The notes beneath the pieces are model-generated. The model was not told the origin of the DNA and made no database searches. It saw only the letters and a list, made by a program, of their open reading frames with translations. A stretch of DNA of 54,463 nucleotides from Paludibacter sp. UBA6032. GTDB lineage: Bacteria; Bacteroidota; Bacteroidia; Bacteroidales; Paludibacteraceae. How positions within the stretch are numbered: position 1 is the stretch's first letter; the number at the start of each line of letters is the position of its first letter. Below, piece after piece: positions 27,314-37,800 of the stretch. The stretch lies in assembly GCA_002427885.1 (NCBI GenBank), contig DIZI01000011.1:1-54463 (forward strand), given 5' to 3'. Made by a program: the position numbers and the translations under genes.

Positions 27314-29909
27314 AGGTCAATACATTATCAATTTGGTGAATAACTGCTGATGCTGATGTTATAATAGACGAAGTATTAAATGCTGTTCCTGTAACGGAAC
27401 CTGTACCATCTATGTTTTTATAACCCGACGGGAGTTTCTCAAAAATATAGTCTTTTGCGATTATATTATATAAACTTCTTCCTGTTTGAGGATCGGATGT
27501 TAAAATATTTGCCGTTCGAACTGGATCACCCGATTTTGAATCCATAGTGATGGTTAGCGAGCTACCATCTCCAACTACTCCTAACTTGAAATACTTGTTT
27601 TTGGAAGTTCCCCAGTAAGTTGAGTTATTATCGTTTTTAATAGTGGCTGATTGAAATTGATCATTCACCGATTGCCCAAAGAATACGGCATTATCCTGAA
27701 AATGATATTTCAAAAATTGAATCATTTTGCTTATCGCAATCCCCTGTGCCGGATTTGGCATGGCGTAAATCTTGTCCCACGAAGTGATTACATTTGTTGC
27801 CAGTGCTTTATCAATAGCCGCATTGGTGGGTACATAAACGGTATACCTAAAAGCATTAAAAAATTTAATCCTGTAATCTGTGCCCTGTTGTGCGAAAATC
27901 TGGACAATACAGGTATCCGGTACCCCATTTAACAGATCATAGAATTTAGTGAATTCAGGAGTTTCACTCATTACCTTATAAACCGATTTCAAAGCCGGAC
28001 TTATTGGTTTATTGAGAAAATACGTTTTACCGTTGGCTTGGCTAAATACCTTTGTTACCTGTGGTGGTGTTGCGGTATTATTTGCAATATCGGCACCACC
28101 TTTTACGGTCATGGATGTTCCCGTTCCTTCCACTTTGATAAAATCGTTGCCTTTTGTTATATAGTAATTATTGCCTGTTTCAACACTTCCTACAACAATA
28201 TGACTGTCCATCAAACTCCACAGTCTGTTTTGGATAAATGTAGTATTGGGTACTCTTACAGTATTAATTGAGTCCACAATATCTGTTCCAACAACGCCGG
28301 TTGTTTTATTATAATCATATACATATGCTGTGACCGAAGCTGTATTATTATCAAATTTAAATTTTAAAACCCCTTGCTTATCCTGACCATAGGCAATCGG
28401 ATCAATGTAATTATTCAGATATTCATCCGTAGGAATAAACAAACTGTAGGAATTTACCAGAGAGTTTAAATACAATTTATAAAAAGCATAACCGTTTTGA
28501 GTAAGATTAATCGCCCAATTCATTATTTTTGAATCTGCACTCAACAAAACCGGACTAAATACAGAGATGTAATCAACTGGTGGATAAACCATATTTGTCA
28601 CAAAAACTTCGCCGTTGACCGCCGTGTAGGAGCTTTGAATATCACTTTTGGTTACCGGTAGTCGATAATTTACGTCATCAGTCATTTTACTGAAACGACT
28701 TGGTACTGACTCAATCATTGAGCTACGCATGTGTCGTCTTAGAAATGGAATAATGATATTATCCGGAATACTATCCCATGAACCGAAACGGGATTTTAAT
28801 ATTACCCCAATATCACTGTTAAGGTAATTATTCATCGCATCGTCCGTTGGTACGAACATCGCGGCCATATCAGCCTGCAAAGCAGTGGACTGGTAACTAT
28901 TCCATCCCGGATCAAAGGGAAGTAAGTTTAATGCGGGGGTTTTGACAGTTGAATTGGATGGCAGGTAGTCTATTCCTCCATTGACTGCAAAATAACGTTT
29001 TACAAATATTGAATCTGTGAATTCAGGATGTAACTGACGGTATAGAATGGTATTTGCCGCATCATAATATGGAGCGCTAAAACGTTCCAACAACTTCGAA
29101 AATATCTTTGTCGAAGGATTATTCTCAATATATTGTGCCATATTTGTTGGCGGAATCAATACACTTTGTAAAATATGGATATATCCGTTCTTACAAGTTA
29201 TATCAGGTCTGATTACTTTGTCATTAAATACGAATACATCATTGGCAGTACGTGTCATTCCACCCGATAAAAAGGAAAAATCTTCCCCGGTGAAACCATT
29301 CTTAGATAAGAATTTTGGCGTGAAATACACCAGAGGTTGGTCTGAATCATCTTTTAATACATGAATCCCCTTAGTACGGTAGTAATCCCAGTATTTACCG
29401 GTAGATACTTTATCACCAAAATCATAGGGAATTGTATCGAGTGCTGAAAGAGCTGTTAACCGTCGCATGGCTGTTCCTTCATGAACTGTTCCTCCACTGT
29501 AATAATTCGCAATTGTCTGAAGTAAGTATGCATTATTAATCATCGAAAAATTCAGAATCATTTTCTTTTGAGATAGTGTCAGCTCGGAGTAGCTTTTCAC
29601 ATTCCACTCATTCCCTTTGTAAAATTCTGTAAATGCACTATCATTGGCGACAAATAATGTTTTGCTTCCTGTTAATTTAAGTACATCGGTATACCCAAGG
29701 TCATCAATCAACTTTACATAATTTGTGAAGTGTCCATCTGTCTTCAGGTAATCGTATATACTCGCTCCCAACCAGGTTGGCTCTGAGTTATCATAAGGAT
29801 AGTCATCTTTACAGGATGCTAACAGCGTGATTCCCATGACCAAAATTATCAACATTTTTACTGGTCGAAACATCGATTTCTTAAAATATTTTTTCATTTC
29901 TATATTCAT
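27306..29909 (-). CDS. Large multi-FAS1 lipoprotein, first gene of the SusCD operon
   Basis: 867 aa. The lipobox ends at Cys33 (LIILVMGITLLASC); the Met at residue 5 is an alternative start. I count about four FAS1 or FAS1-like units: ~45-265 (IYDYLKTDGHFTNYVKLIDD, KTLFVANDSAFTEF, NGYIHILQSVLIPP), ~268-460 (MAAMFVPTDDAMNNYL), ~465-640 (YSLFIPTDEYLNNYI) and ~645-867 (FRYTVYVPTNAAIDKAL, ending AVIHQIDNVLTFE). The DNA overlaps the SusC gene of pair 2 by 8 bp. It opens the operon and would be the first product made from the promoter at 30817, after a ~900-nt leader. Function is unproven; surface attachment of glycan or partner proteins is the best guess. Confidence 0.8.
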   Translation of the reverse strand: MNIEMKKYFKKSMFRPVKMLIILVMGITLLASCKDDYPYDNSEPTWLGASIYDYLKTDGHFTNYVKLIDDLGYTDVLKLTGSKTLFVANDSAFTEFYKGNEWNVKSYSELTLSQKKMILNFSMINNAYLLQTIANYYSGGTVHEGTAMRRLTALSALDTIPYDFGDKVSTGKYWDYYRTKGIHVLKDDSDQPLVYFTPKFLSKNGFTGEDFSFLSGGMTRTANDVFVFNDKVIRPDITCKNGYIHILQSVLIPPTNMAQYIENNPSTKIFSKLLERFSAPYYDAANTILYRQLHPEFTDSIFVKRYFAVNGGIDYLPSNSTVKTPALNLLPFDPGWNSYQSTALQADMAAMFVPTDDAMNNYLNSDIGVILKSRFGSWDSIPDNIIIPFLRRHMRSSMIESVPSRFSKMTDDVNYRLPVTKSDIQSSYTAVNGEVFVTNMVYPPVDYISVFSPVLLSADSKIMNWAINLTQNGYAFYKLYLNSLVNSYSLFIPTDEYLNNYIDPIAYGQDKQGVLKFKFDNNTASVTAYVYDYNKTTGVVGTDIVDSINTVRVPNTTFIQNRLWSLMDSHIVVGSVETGNNYYITKGNDFIKVEGTGTSMTVKGGADIANNTATPPQVTKVFSQANGKTYFLNKPISPALKSVYKVMSETPEFTKFYDLLNGVPDTCIVQIFAQQGTDYRIKFFNAFRYTVYVPTNAAIDKALATNVITSWDKIYAMPNPAQGIAISKMIQFLKYHFQDNAVFFGQSVNDQFQSATIKNDNNSTYWGTSKNKYFKLGVVGDGSSLTITMDSKSGDPVRTANILTSDPQTGRSLYNIIAKDYIFEKLPSGYKNIDGTGSVTGTAFNTSSIITSASAVIHQIDNVLTFE

Positions 29910-30816
29910 ATTTAAACAATTTCAGTAGGTGCGTATTTAATAGAATCTTCATTTATTCATTATCAGAATTATCTTACTGCTAGACAAACTTTGTGGAACC
30001 CTGTTTTTAAGCGCCTGAACATATAACTGCATGGCTGTCAACACTTACATCATAGTTGATGTAGATAGCTTTTATTGGAGATTAAAACGTAATTTTGAGG
30101 GTATTAACAAGAGTAAGTTCAAAAGAATCTAGATACCTGTAATAATACATATAAAAATATTTTTTTAATATGTATTAAATGTACAAGAGAGATAAAACTT
30201 GTATGTCAGTGATTCTTGGAATGTGGTTATTTTGTTCATAATACTATTTTAAAAAGTTAACAATTTTGAAACGTTCATTTCTGAACTAAAGTGATTTCTA
30301 AAAAGACAAATGCTTATTACTAAAATTTCATGTCAATTAAAAAATGTTGACATTATTTATTGAGCTAAGAATAAAATATTCAATGTTTAATTTCAAATGA
30401 AAACCAGCGTTATTATTCTTTTAAATTTTTTTTAAATATGATATTAATTAAACTTTGTAGAAAAATTTCAAATATAAATATTTTTTTTGACTATTTATGC
30501 TATTGAGTAAACTAATATCATTATTCTTAATTGAATCGATTTAATAAATGCTAGCCAATTTATAAAAATACTCATTAATATAATTAGGGAAAAAAAATCT
30601 CGACAACGTATTTTGAATTATCAAAGTGGAAACCAAATCTTTTTAAGATGATTTCCGTGATTTAATTCTTACACTTGCTTGTGCTCAATTTATTTTACAA
30701 AATCGTCCTGTTTTTAATATTATTCAAAATATTTCATGTAATGTATTATTTTGAATAATTAATTTTTTAGGTTTCTTGTATTTAAAATCTATTTCTTTGA
30801 CAAAAAATACTATGAG
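29910..30816 (-). promoter_or_regulatory. Long leader region before the SusCD/fasciclin operon
   Basis: About 900 bp with no convincing gene lie between the predicted transcription start (~30809) and the ATG at 29909. The sequence is very AT-rich with several A and T runs. One small perfect hairpin (TACATCA-tagt-TGATGTA, 30046-30063) is visible. I see no terminator with a U run, no tRNA and no riboswitch I can name. It could be an untranslated leader, hide a small RNA, or contain a second promoter closer to the gene. Confidence 0.4.
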
Positions 30817-30885
30817 CAAAAGTATCATAAGTTTTATAATACCATAGGGTCGTTTTGTATCAGAAAACGTCTACATTTGTTGCAA
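30817..30885 (-). promoter_or_regulatory. PUL promoter/operator copy B (SusCD/fasciclin operon)
   Basis: Minus-strand order: TTGCAACAAA (30876-30885), six bases, CGT, four bases, TGATAC (30857-30862), AAAACG, 32 bp from TGATAC to the -7 box TACTTTTG (30817-30824), a perfect TAnnTTTG. GCAACAAA and GATACAAA are direct repeats 22 bp apart. No TTTG occurs at -33. It is the cleanest of the copies and the only recognisable promoter before the seven-gene operon. Confidence 0.82.
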
Positions 30886-30905
30886 CAATGTAATTAAATC
30901 ATAAT

Positions 30906-30921
30906 ATAGGAGATCTCCTAT
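30906..30921. repeat. 16-bp perfect palindrome upstream of operator copy B
   Basis: ATAGGAGA is followed directly by its reverse complement TCTCCTAT. It lies 20 bp upstream of the operator at 30817-30885 on the minus strand. It could be a binding site for a dimeric repressor or simply chance. The remaining stretch to 31064 holds nothing else I recognise. Confidence 0.4.
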
Positions 30922-31064
30922 CGAAATTTAGTACGTTCGTTTCCATCCATTTTGACGGAATTCAATTTTGAACACATAGTTAATATTGTCAAACACATTC
31001 TGCAATAACCTCTGCAATAAATCATTATATTAATGCATCATATTCTTTTAAATATTATGTCGAT

Positions 31065-32966
31065 TTATTTTTCAATAATGAAGCGTTTGTTCGATGTAAA
31101 ATGGTTGTTTTTAACCGATAGAATATAAAATCCACTGGAAAGAGTCGAAACATCCGTAGTAATCAGTGAATGTCCATCATAATTCGCATCAAAAGCCTGA
31201 ATTTTCCGTCCACTCTGGTCAAAAACAGTAACTTCAGTCAGTTCAGCAATATTCGAACTGATACTGATACTAAGTTTATCCGTAGCCGGATTTGGGTAAA
31301 CTTTTATATCATCTGTTTGACCTTTTAAATCGTGAACTCCTGTTGATGTTGATTTCATAATTACAGCCGTAACTGAAAGTGAAGGTACAGTTATAGTAAA
31401 TGAATTTGAATTAACCATGACTGAATTTATCTTCAATGCATTTTTGGTGTGCGATACAAAAGTTTCAGTTGTTGGCAACGAGGATAATTGTAAAGTTGAA
31501 TAATTACCATTTGCTACGGGAAAATTACTAAGATTAACTGTCACATTTCGTGAAGAGCTCATATCCCTGTTTACAATAATAACTGTCATAGTATCAACTG
31601 TCTGACTGACGGTAGTATATGCCGAAACTGTGTTCTCATTTGAAGAAGTGCTGGAAACACTATAGTCTTTTGCATAACGGCTGAAAAGATGTAAAGTTTC
31701 CCACATCCCTGTGAACCAACTCCAAGGGGTAAAGAGTTCAACACCGTTATTGGCAAAAGTGCCAAGATGAGACGCATATACAACTGCCGCTGCGCTTGGG
31801 TTTGAGTCAGAAGTGGCAGGACTCCACTCACTTATTCCACAGGTAATTCCGTTGTTAGCTCCAAAATATGTTGTCGTCCAATCATTGATACGTTTAAAGA
31901 TATATTCCTTATTTATGCTTGTATCCCAGCCACCGTTAATTTTAAATATACCATTTGCACCTGGGTATGTATAATTTATATCGTAATACTCTCGGTGCAA
32001 TTGCAAAGCATCAATATCGCCGTTTTTTGCATACGGATAATTATGAAGATCCACTACATCGAGCACCCTAACTCCGGAAGCTTTTTCTTCATCTGCGCAA
32101 CGTTTAATAAAATACTCAAGCCAACAATAGTATTTCCCATTTATTCTTATTGATTCATTCGCCCAATTGTACCATTGCCATTCAGAGGTGGTGACAGGTC
32201 CACAAATCTTTATGTCCGGATCTATAGCTTTCGCTTTCTTCGCCAATTCTATGAAGCGATCCATAAATGCAGAAGCAGATATTAACGTTGGCATAGCCCA
32301 ATCATGCGTACCATTCCATACATCCGGCTCATTATCCATACTCCAATAACGAAATTTTTCTTTTTTAAACCCTTTGCCATCGGGACCAAACCAATGATTA
32401 AGAATTTGCACCGAAGAATCGGCTGGCCATGGCTTAGAGAACAAATTAATGTCACCATCAACTAAGGCCTTACTACTTCCTTTGGTTGTATCAGGTATTC
32501 CGCCACCGGCTAAATTTTGTCCCCAACCATTCCAACCCGGGTGGGCCTGCATATAAGTATAGTCAGGAAAGTTGTGCTGGTCGCTTGAAGCCGCTCTGCC
32601 CAGTAACTGAAAAGCAAACATGCCCTGCATGTTGGGAAAAATGTCATTAATTTTTTGTGCATAAGCATCCCAATCTTCACCATAAACGTTATTAAACCAG
32701 TCGGGATGAACAGTAAGTTTTGCACGCCAGTTATAAGTTGACATATTATTACCACCGCCAACCCGCGCGAAGCGCAACCCTGCATCTTTAAGAAATTGCG
32801 TTGTGTGGTCAAAGCTTTCATTTCGTCCATATATGTTTGGCGATACCTTTTTTTGATTCAAAGTAGCATTTACCGTTATAGTAACATCCTGCGCTACTAT
32901 TGTTGAGGTTGCAAAACAACTCAACAAGACAATAAAGAAATAAATTTTTATAGAGTAATGTTTCAT
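31065..32966 (-). CDS. Secreted GH44 endo-beta-1,4-glucanase/xyloglucanase with T9SS tail
   Basis: 633 aa from the chosen start MKHYSIKIYFFIVLLSCFAT, a normal signal peptide. The open frame runs further up to 33077, but that would overlap the GH43 gene and put a strange leader before the signal. GH44 marks: VSPNIYGRN near the mature start, RVGGGNNMSTYNW, the acid/base in YWSMDNEPDVWNGTHD and the likely nucleophile in GISEWSP. The C-terminal beta domain of the family spans ~455-545, and a T9SS tail (VYPNPATDKLSISI) closes the protein. GH44 enzymes cut beta-1,4-glucan backbones, often xyloglucan. It lies 67 bp after the GH43 gene, probably in one transcript. Confidence 0.82.
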   Translation of the reverse strand: MKHYSIKIYFFIVLLSCFATSTIVAQDVTITVNATLNQKKVSPNIYGRNESFDHTTQFLKDAGLRFARVGGGNNMSTYNWRAKLTVHPDWFNNVYGEDWDAYAQKINDIFPNMQGMFAFQLLGRAASSDQHNFPDYTYMQAHPGWNGWGQNLAGGGIPDTTKGSSKALVDGDINLFSKPWPADSSVQILNHWFGPDGKGFKKEKFRYWSMDNEPDVWNGTHDWAMPTLISASAFMDRFIELAKKAKAIDPDIKICGPVTTSEWQWYNWANESIRINGKYYCWLEYFIKRCADEEKASGVRVLDVVDLHNYPYAKNGDIDALQLHREYYDINYTYPGANGIFKINGGWDTSINKEYIFKRINDWTTTYFGANNGITCGISEWSPATSDSNPSAAAVVYASHLGTFANNGVELFTPWSWFTGMWETLHLFSRYAKDYSVSSTSSNENTVSAYTTVSQTVDTMTVIIVNRDMSSSRNVTVNLSNFPVANGNYSTLQLSSLPTTETFVSHTKNALKINSVMVNSNSFTITVPSLSVTAVIMKSTSTGVHDLKGQTDDIKVYPNPATDKLSISISSNIAELTEVTVFDQSGRKIQAFDANYDGHSLITTDVSTLSSGFYILSVKNNHFTSNKRFIIEK

Positions 32967-33033
32967 GATCTTTAGACTTATTGATTGATATTTAAGTTTA
33001 TGTAAAATTATTGTAATTTTGTACCACCATTTA

Positions 33034-34617
33034 CTATTTATTATCAGGCATGTATGTAAAATAATCAAAATCAGCATATGTTTTCGATATTTTACTTTCC
33101 GAAGTAGAAAAGAGACCTAAATAAATTCCGGTAAATCCTCCTGCAGTTTCTGAACTTAAAAAGCGAGCATCCATTTTGTCGATATTTTTATAACTATTAC
33201 CATCCAACGAATAAGCAAATGAATAATAATTATTCTCACCTTTTACCTGAAATGCAACTTTCTCTTTTGGTATTTTGATTTCTTTGGCAATATGGGTCAT
33301 TTCACCCAATCGATATCGCAGAAGAATTTTGTTTTCACCGTTTGGTTCTTTGTGTAAGACTAAATCGTAATGTGAATTATTATTCATAAAAACAGTGATT
33401 CCTGACTCATCGCCATTCTGACTTCGAAACATCTCAAACGATGTGGTAGCTGTAAAATTAATTTGCTCTTGACGACGTCCAACAAAAGTTGGAGAGTCAA
33501 TATCATCTAGCTTCACTGTAGTTGCTTTCAAGCGTAAAAAACCGGGTCTTTCTGTCAAAGTATAATTCTGCTCTTGTGGGTTTCGAAGATAATTCCATTC
33601 AAACCCTAATTTATTTTCATTAAAATCAGAACTTAAAGCTGGTGGTATTATTGACTGGCACGGTAATGTTTCAACATTCATATTAACATCAATAGTTCCA
33701 TTTCCATTGACAACCGGCCATGCATTTGTATCCCATTTAACAGGAGCTAGAAATGTTTCCCTGCCCAATAAATGATGTTGGCCTGCTTGAGGACGAAAGC
33801 CCAAACATACCATCCACCATGAGCTATCATCAGCCTGAATTAAATCAGCGTGTCCGGTACCCTGAATGGGATTCCATTGAGCATTAACGTTAGAGTGAGT
33901 TAAAATCGGATTCGCTGGATTTGAATCATAAGGTCCATCTAAGTTTTTACTTCTTGCAATAGTCACTTTGTGACCGTATTCAGTACCTCCTTCTGAAATC
34001 ATCAAGTAGTACCATCCATCCTTTTTATAAATATGTGGGGCTTCAGGATAACGGCCTCCTGTTCCGGTCCAAATTGCTTTGTTTGTTGTTAGCTGTTGCC
34101 CTGTCAATGGATTTATCTCTGACACATAAATTGTGTTATTGGGATTAACAGTCAAATAACATTTGTCATCTTCAAAGAAAAGTGATGGATCAATTCCGGA
34201 TTGTTGAAGCCATACAGGGTCCGACCATTCTCCAGCAGGATCTTTCGTGTGTACAATAAAATTTCCTTTGGAAATATTTGTTGTTATCATATAAAAAATC
34301 CCCTTGTAATAGCGAATTGTAGGAGCATAGATTCCTCCGGAAACGCCACATTTATCAAGTGACAACTGAGAGGTCCGGGTCAAGCAGTGACCAATTTGTT
34401 CCCAATGTATCAAATCTTTACTATGAAACAGAGGAACACCGGGAAAGTATTCAAAGCTACTGGTTACCAAATAATAATCTTCCCCTGCTTTGCAAATACT
34501 GGGATCTGGATGACAACCTGAAATAATGGGATTCTTATATCCGGCGGGATTACTCGCAAAACAAGTTGTTGCTATAATTAGCAAAACAAGAAATAATTTT
34601 CTAATTGACACTTGCAA
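33034..34617 (-). CDS. GH43-family beta-xylosidase / alpha-L-arabinofuranosidase
   Basis: 527 aa with a signal peptide (LFLVLLIIATTCFA). The five-bladed GH43 propeller (~27-315) has the three catalytic acids: D38 (GCHPDPSIC), D143 (GIDPSLF) and E192 (RYPEAPHIY). The C-terminal ~200 residues (LSSDFNENKLGFEWNYLRNP, GFLRLKATTVKLDD, GGFTGIYLGLFSTS) form the concanavalin-like domain typical of the XynB-like GH43 branch. It removes xylosyl or arabinofuranosyl units from oligosaccharides, but the sequence does not decide which. No T9SS tail or lipobox is seen, so it is probably periplasmic. GH44 follows 67 bp downstream. Confidence 0.88.
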   Translation of the reverse strand: MQVSIRKLFLVLLIIATTCFASNPAGYKNPIISGCHPDPSICKAGEDYYLVTSSFEYFPGVPLFHSKDLIHWEQIGHCLTRTSQLSLDKCGVSGGIYAPTIRYYKGIFYMITTNISKGNFIVHTKDPAGEWSDPVWLQQSGIDPSLFFEDDKCYLTVNPNNTIYVSEINPLTGQQLTTNKAIWTGTGGRYPEAPHIYKKDGWYYLMISEGGTEYGHKVTIARSKNLDGPYDSNPANPILTHSNVNAQWNPIQGTGHADLIQADDSSWWMVCLGFRPQAGQHHLLGRETFLAPVKWDTNAWPVVNGNGTIDVNMNVETLPCQSIIPPALSSDFNENKLGFEWNYLRNPQEQNYTLTERPGFLRLKATTVKLDDIDSPTFVGRRQEQINFTATTSFEMFRSQNGDESGITVFMNNNSHYDLVLHKEPNGENKILLRYRLGEMTHIAKEIKIPKEKVAFQVKGENNYYSFAYSLDGNSYKNIDKMDARFLSSETAGGFTGIYLGLFSTSESKISKTYADFDYFTYMPDNK

Positions 34618-34833
34618 ATGGTATTTGTGATTTATTTCATCTATTAAAATAAATGCAATACGAACATGCTAAATGTACTGAATTTATTTTACAACCTCAT
34701 TTATGGAGTAAATTGTTCTGAAAATCATACTTTTCAAAAAGCTGATTAGTCCAGTCATAAATGATGCCGTAAAAGTACTGCATCCCTAAATACAACAGGA
34801 GACATTATGTATTATAATAGGGGCACTTATGTA

Positions 34834-37800
34834 TTATTCGTCATTTTGTTGTTGTTTATGATTACGCAGATACTCTGATGGTGATATTCCAAATTCTTCA
34901 CGGAAATTAATAGTAAACCGTTTAGGAGAATTATAACCTACCTCATAGGCAATCTCAGCAATTTGCAATTGGCTTTTTTCAAGAAGCTGACGTCCACGTT
35001 TCAATCGGATTGTTCGAATGAAATCAGCAGGTCCTTTACCAGTAATAACCATTAGTTTCTTGTAAAGGTGACTCCGGCTAAGGCCCAAAAACTCTCCAAG
35101 TATTTCAACTGAAAAATCAGTATCATTCATATGCTCTTCTACTACCTTGATAGCCTTTTCAATAAGTTTTTCATCTAATGATGTTATCGTAATTTCAGAA
35201 GGGGAAATATCCATTTTTTGACTAAATGCAATATGACATTTCTCAGTCCATTCTAAGAATTTGCGAATACGCAGTTTTAATAAATTAAAATTAAATGGTT
35301 TGGATATATAATCATCTGCTCCTACCTCCAATCCTTCAATTACGTATTCTTCTGCTGTACGTGCTGTCAATAGAATAACAGGTATATGAGACCAATAAAT
35401 GTTTGTTTTTATCTGTTTACAAAGTTCAGTTCCACTCATTACTGGCATCATAACATCGCTTACCACAATAGTTACATCGAACTTATCTAGTTGTTCCATT
35501 GCCTCTTGACCATTGTTGGCAGTTATGACGAAATATTCATCACTTAGATTATCTGTCATGAACTCACAAAAGTCATTGTTATCATCTACGAACAGCAAAA
35601 TCGGTTTAGTAGTAAGAAAATTGGAGTTTACCATATCTTCATCTTCGTCAAAAACCTTTTCTAAAACCTTTTCTGTCGTTATTCCTGCTTCAATTTCTCT
35701 GATTGGAATGCGAATGGTGAATATGCTGCCTTGTGGCACATTATCTGTTAGGGTAATAGTTCCTTCGTGAAGTTTGACATATCCATTTGCAATATGCAAA
35801 CCGATTCCGCTACCGGTCTTTTCTTGTTTTTGGGGAGCTTGATAAAATCTTTCAAAAACAAGTTCTTTTTCCTCACCCCTAATACCTGGTCCTGAATCAG
35901 ATACACTAACACAAACATTATCATCCTCCTTACTTATATGGATTTCTATAGTTCCTTTATCCGGAGTATATTTGAATGCATTTGAAATTAGGTTGGTAAG
36001 TGCCTTTTGTATTTTATCTTGATCAAACTGCATTGATAAAGTTTCCATTTCATTAAACAAGGAAAATTTCATATTCCGCTCGTTAGCATAATCGCAAAAA
36101 GAAGAGTAAATATCTTTGACCACACTAACGAAATCACCATGCTTCAAATTCAATATTTCTGCACCAACATCTAACTTCCGAAAGTCAAGCAACGAATTTA
36201 TCAATGAGAGCAGTTGTTGTGCATTTTTATACATAGTACTCAATTTTTTTCTCAGACTTTCATTCGCAGCATCATTCAACATAATTTGTAATGGTGTAAT
36301 AATGAGTGTTAGTGGGGTACGTAAGTCGTGGCTAATATTGGTAAAAAACCGTAACTTCATATCATTAACATGCATTTCTTTCTCATGATCCATTTGAACC
36401 CGATGTTGCTCTAATTTTATTCTGTGCCGTTCCTCTTTTTTACGTAAATAGTACATTAATAAACCTACAATTAAAATTGCATATAAAATATATGCCCAAA
36501 TGGAAGCATAGAATGGAGGAGTTACATTAATAAATAAACTGGTAGGGTCATTATTCCAAACACCGTCACTATTGCAAGCTTTTATTAAAAGTCGGTAACT
36601 TCCCGGAGGTAGTGTGGATAGCACTATTTTGTTTTCCTGAGTTGGTATCCACTGGGTATTAAATCCTTCAATTTGATAGGAATATTTTACCTTATCTGCA
36701 TTCAGCAAATCTCCGGTTGTAAACTGTAACGAAATGAGCTTATCATTATATTTAAAGGTCAAACTGGAGGTTAGTTCCATCGGTTGCTCGAGTAGCTTAT
36801 GACCATTATAAAAGGAATCTACCTGAATACTCTGATTACCTACAGTCAATCCGGTAAATACAACTTTCGCTAATGGCTTATCCTTTTCTGCCATTTTATT
36901 CGGATTGAGTATAGTATATCCATCTACATTCCCAAGTAAAATATCACCATTCCGTAGTTTGCAAATAGAATGGTTGTTGAAATAATTATCTTTAAGCCCA
37001 TCTTTAACTGAATAATTTTTACTTGAGACAGTCAGTTTGTCATTCAATTCCCGCTTAACTGTTAATATAGAGAGTCCATTACTTGTTGTCACCCAAATAT
37101 TATTGAGATTATCTTCTGTTATACCCCTTATTGAATTATCGCATAATCCGTTAGTTTTGTTAAAATAGAAAATAGTATCCTTTTTTTGATCCCATATAGT
37201 TAACCCATCATTATGTCCAAGCCATAGAATGCCACGTGTATCTTTATATACATTTGAAATTTGATTTTGTTTGAAACGCTGATTCCCTTTTTTATTTCCG
37301 TAATATGTAACCCTTTTGTTGCTAGTAATGTCAATAATCAAGAGCCCATAGGCAGTACCAAAATACATTTTATCACCTCCATCGTAAAACATATCTAATG
37401 TGTAAACAATATCATCAAAAGGTGATATCAAAGATGAAAAATTATCTGAACCAGATTCTAATATTTGAATTTTCCCACCCAAAGTTCCTATCCATATATT
37501 TCCATATCTGTCTTCTTTTAATCCCCAAATGTTGTTACTGGATAATTTGCTGTTTGTAGTTGTATATTGGGATATTTTGCCATTTTCAGAACAAAAAAGA
37601 CCTTTCAAATATGTTCCAATCCAAACTCGTCCCTTTCTATCTTCTAACATAGAAATTATAGCTGTATTTGGTATTGGAAGTTTTTTTACAAGACTTTCAG
37701 AGTTGCTTCCCTTTACATATAATCCGTTCCCATCCGTTCCCATCCAAATATTTCTAAGATGATCCTCCATTATTGTACTTATATCGGAACATTTCGGATG

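Noticed and set aside
32967..33077. Longer start for the GH44 gene at 33077
   Set aside because: The extra 37 residues would precede a perfectly good signal peptide and overlap the end of the GH43 gene, so ATG at 32966 is preferred.
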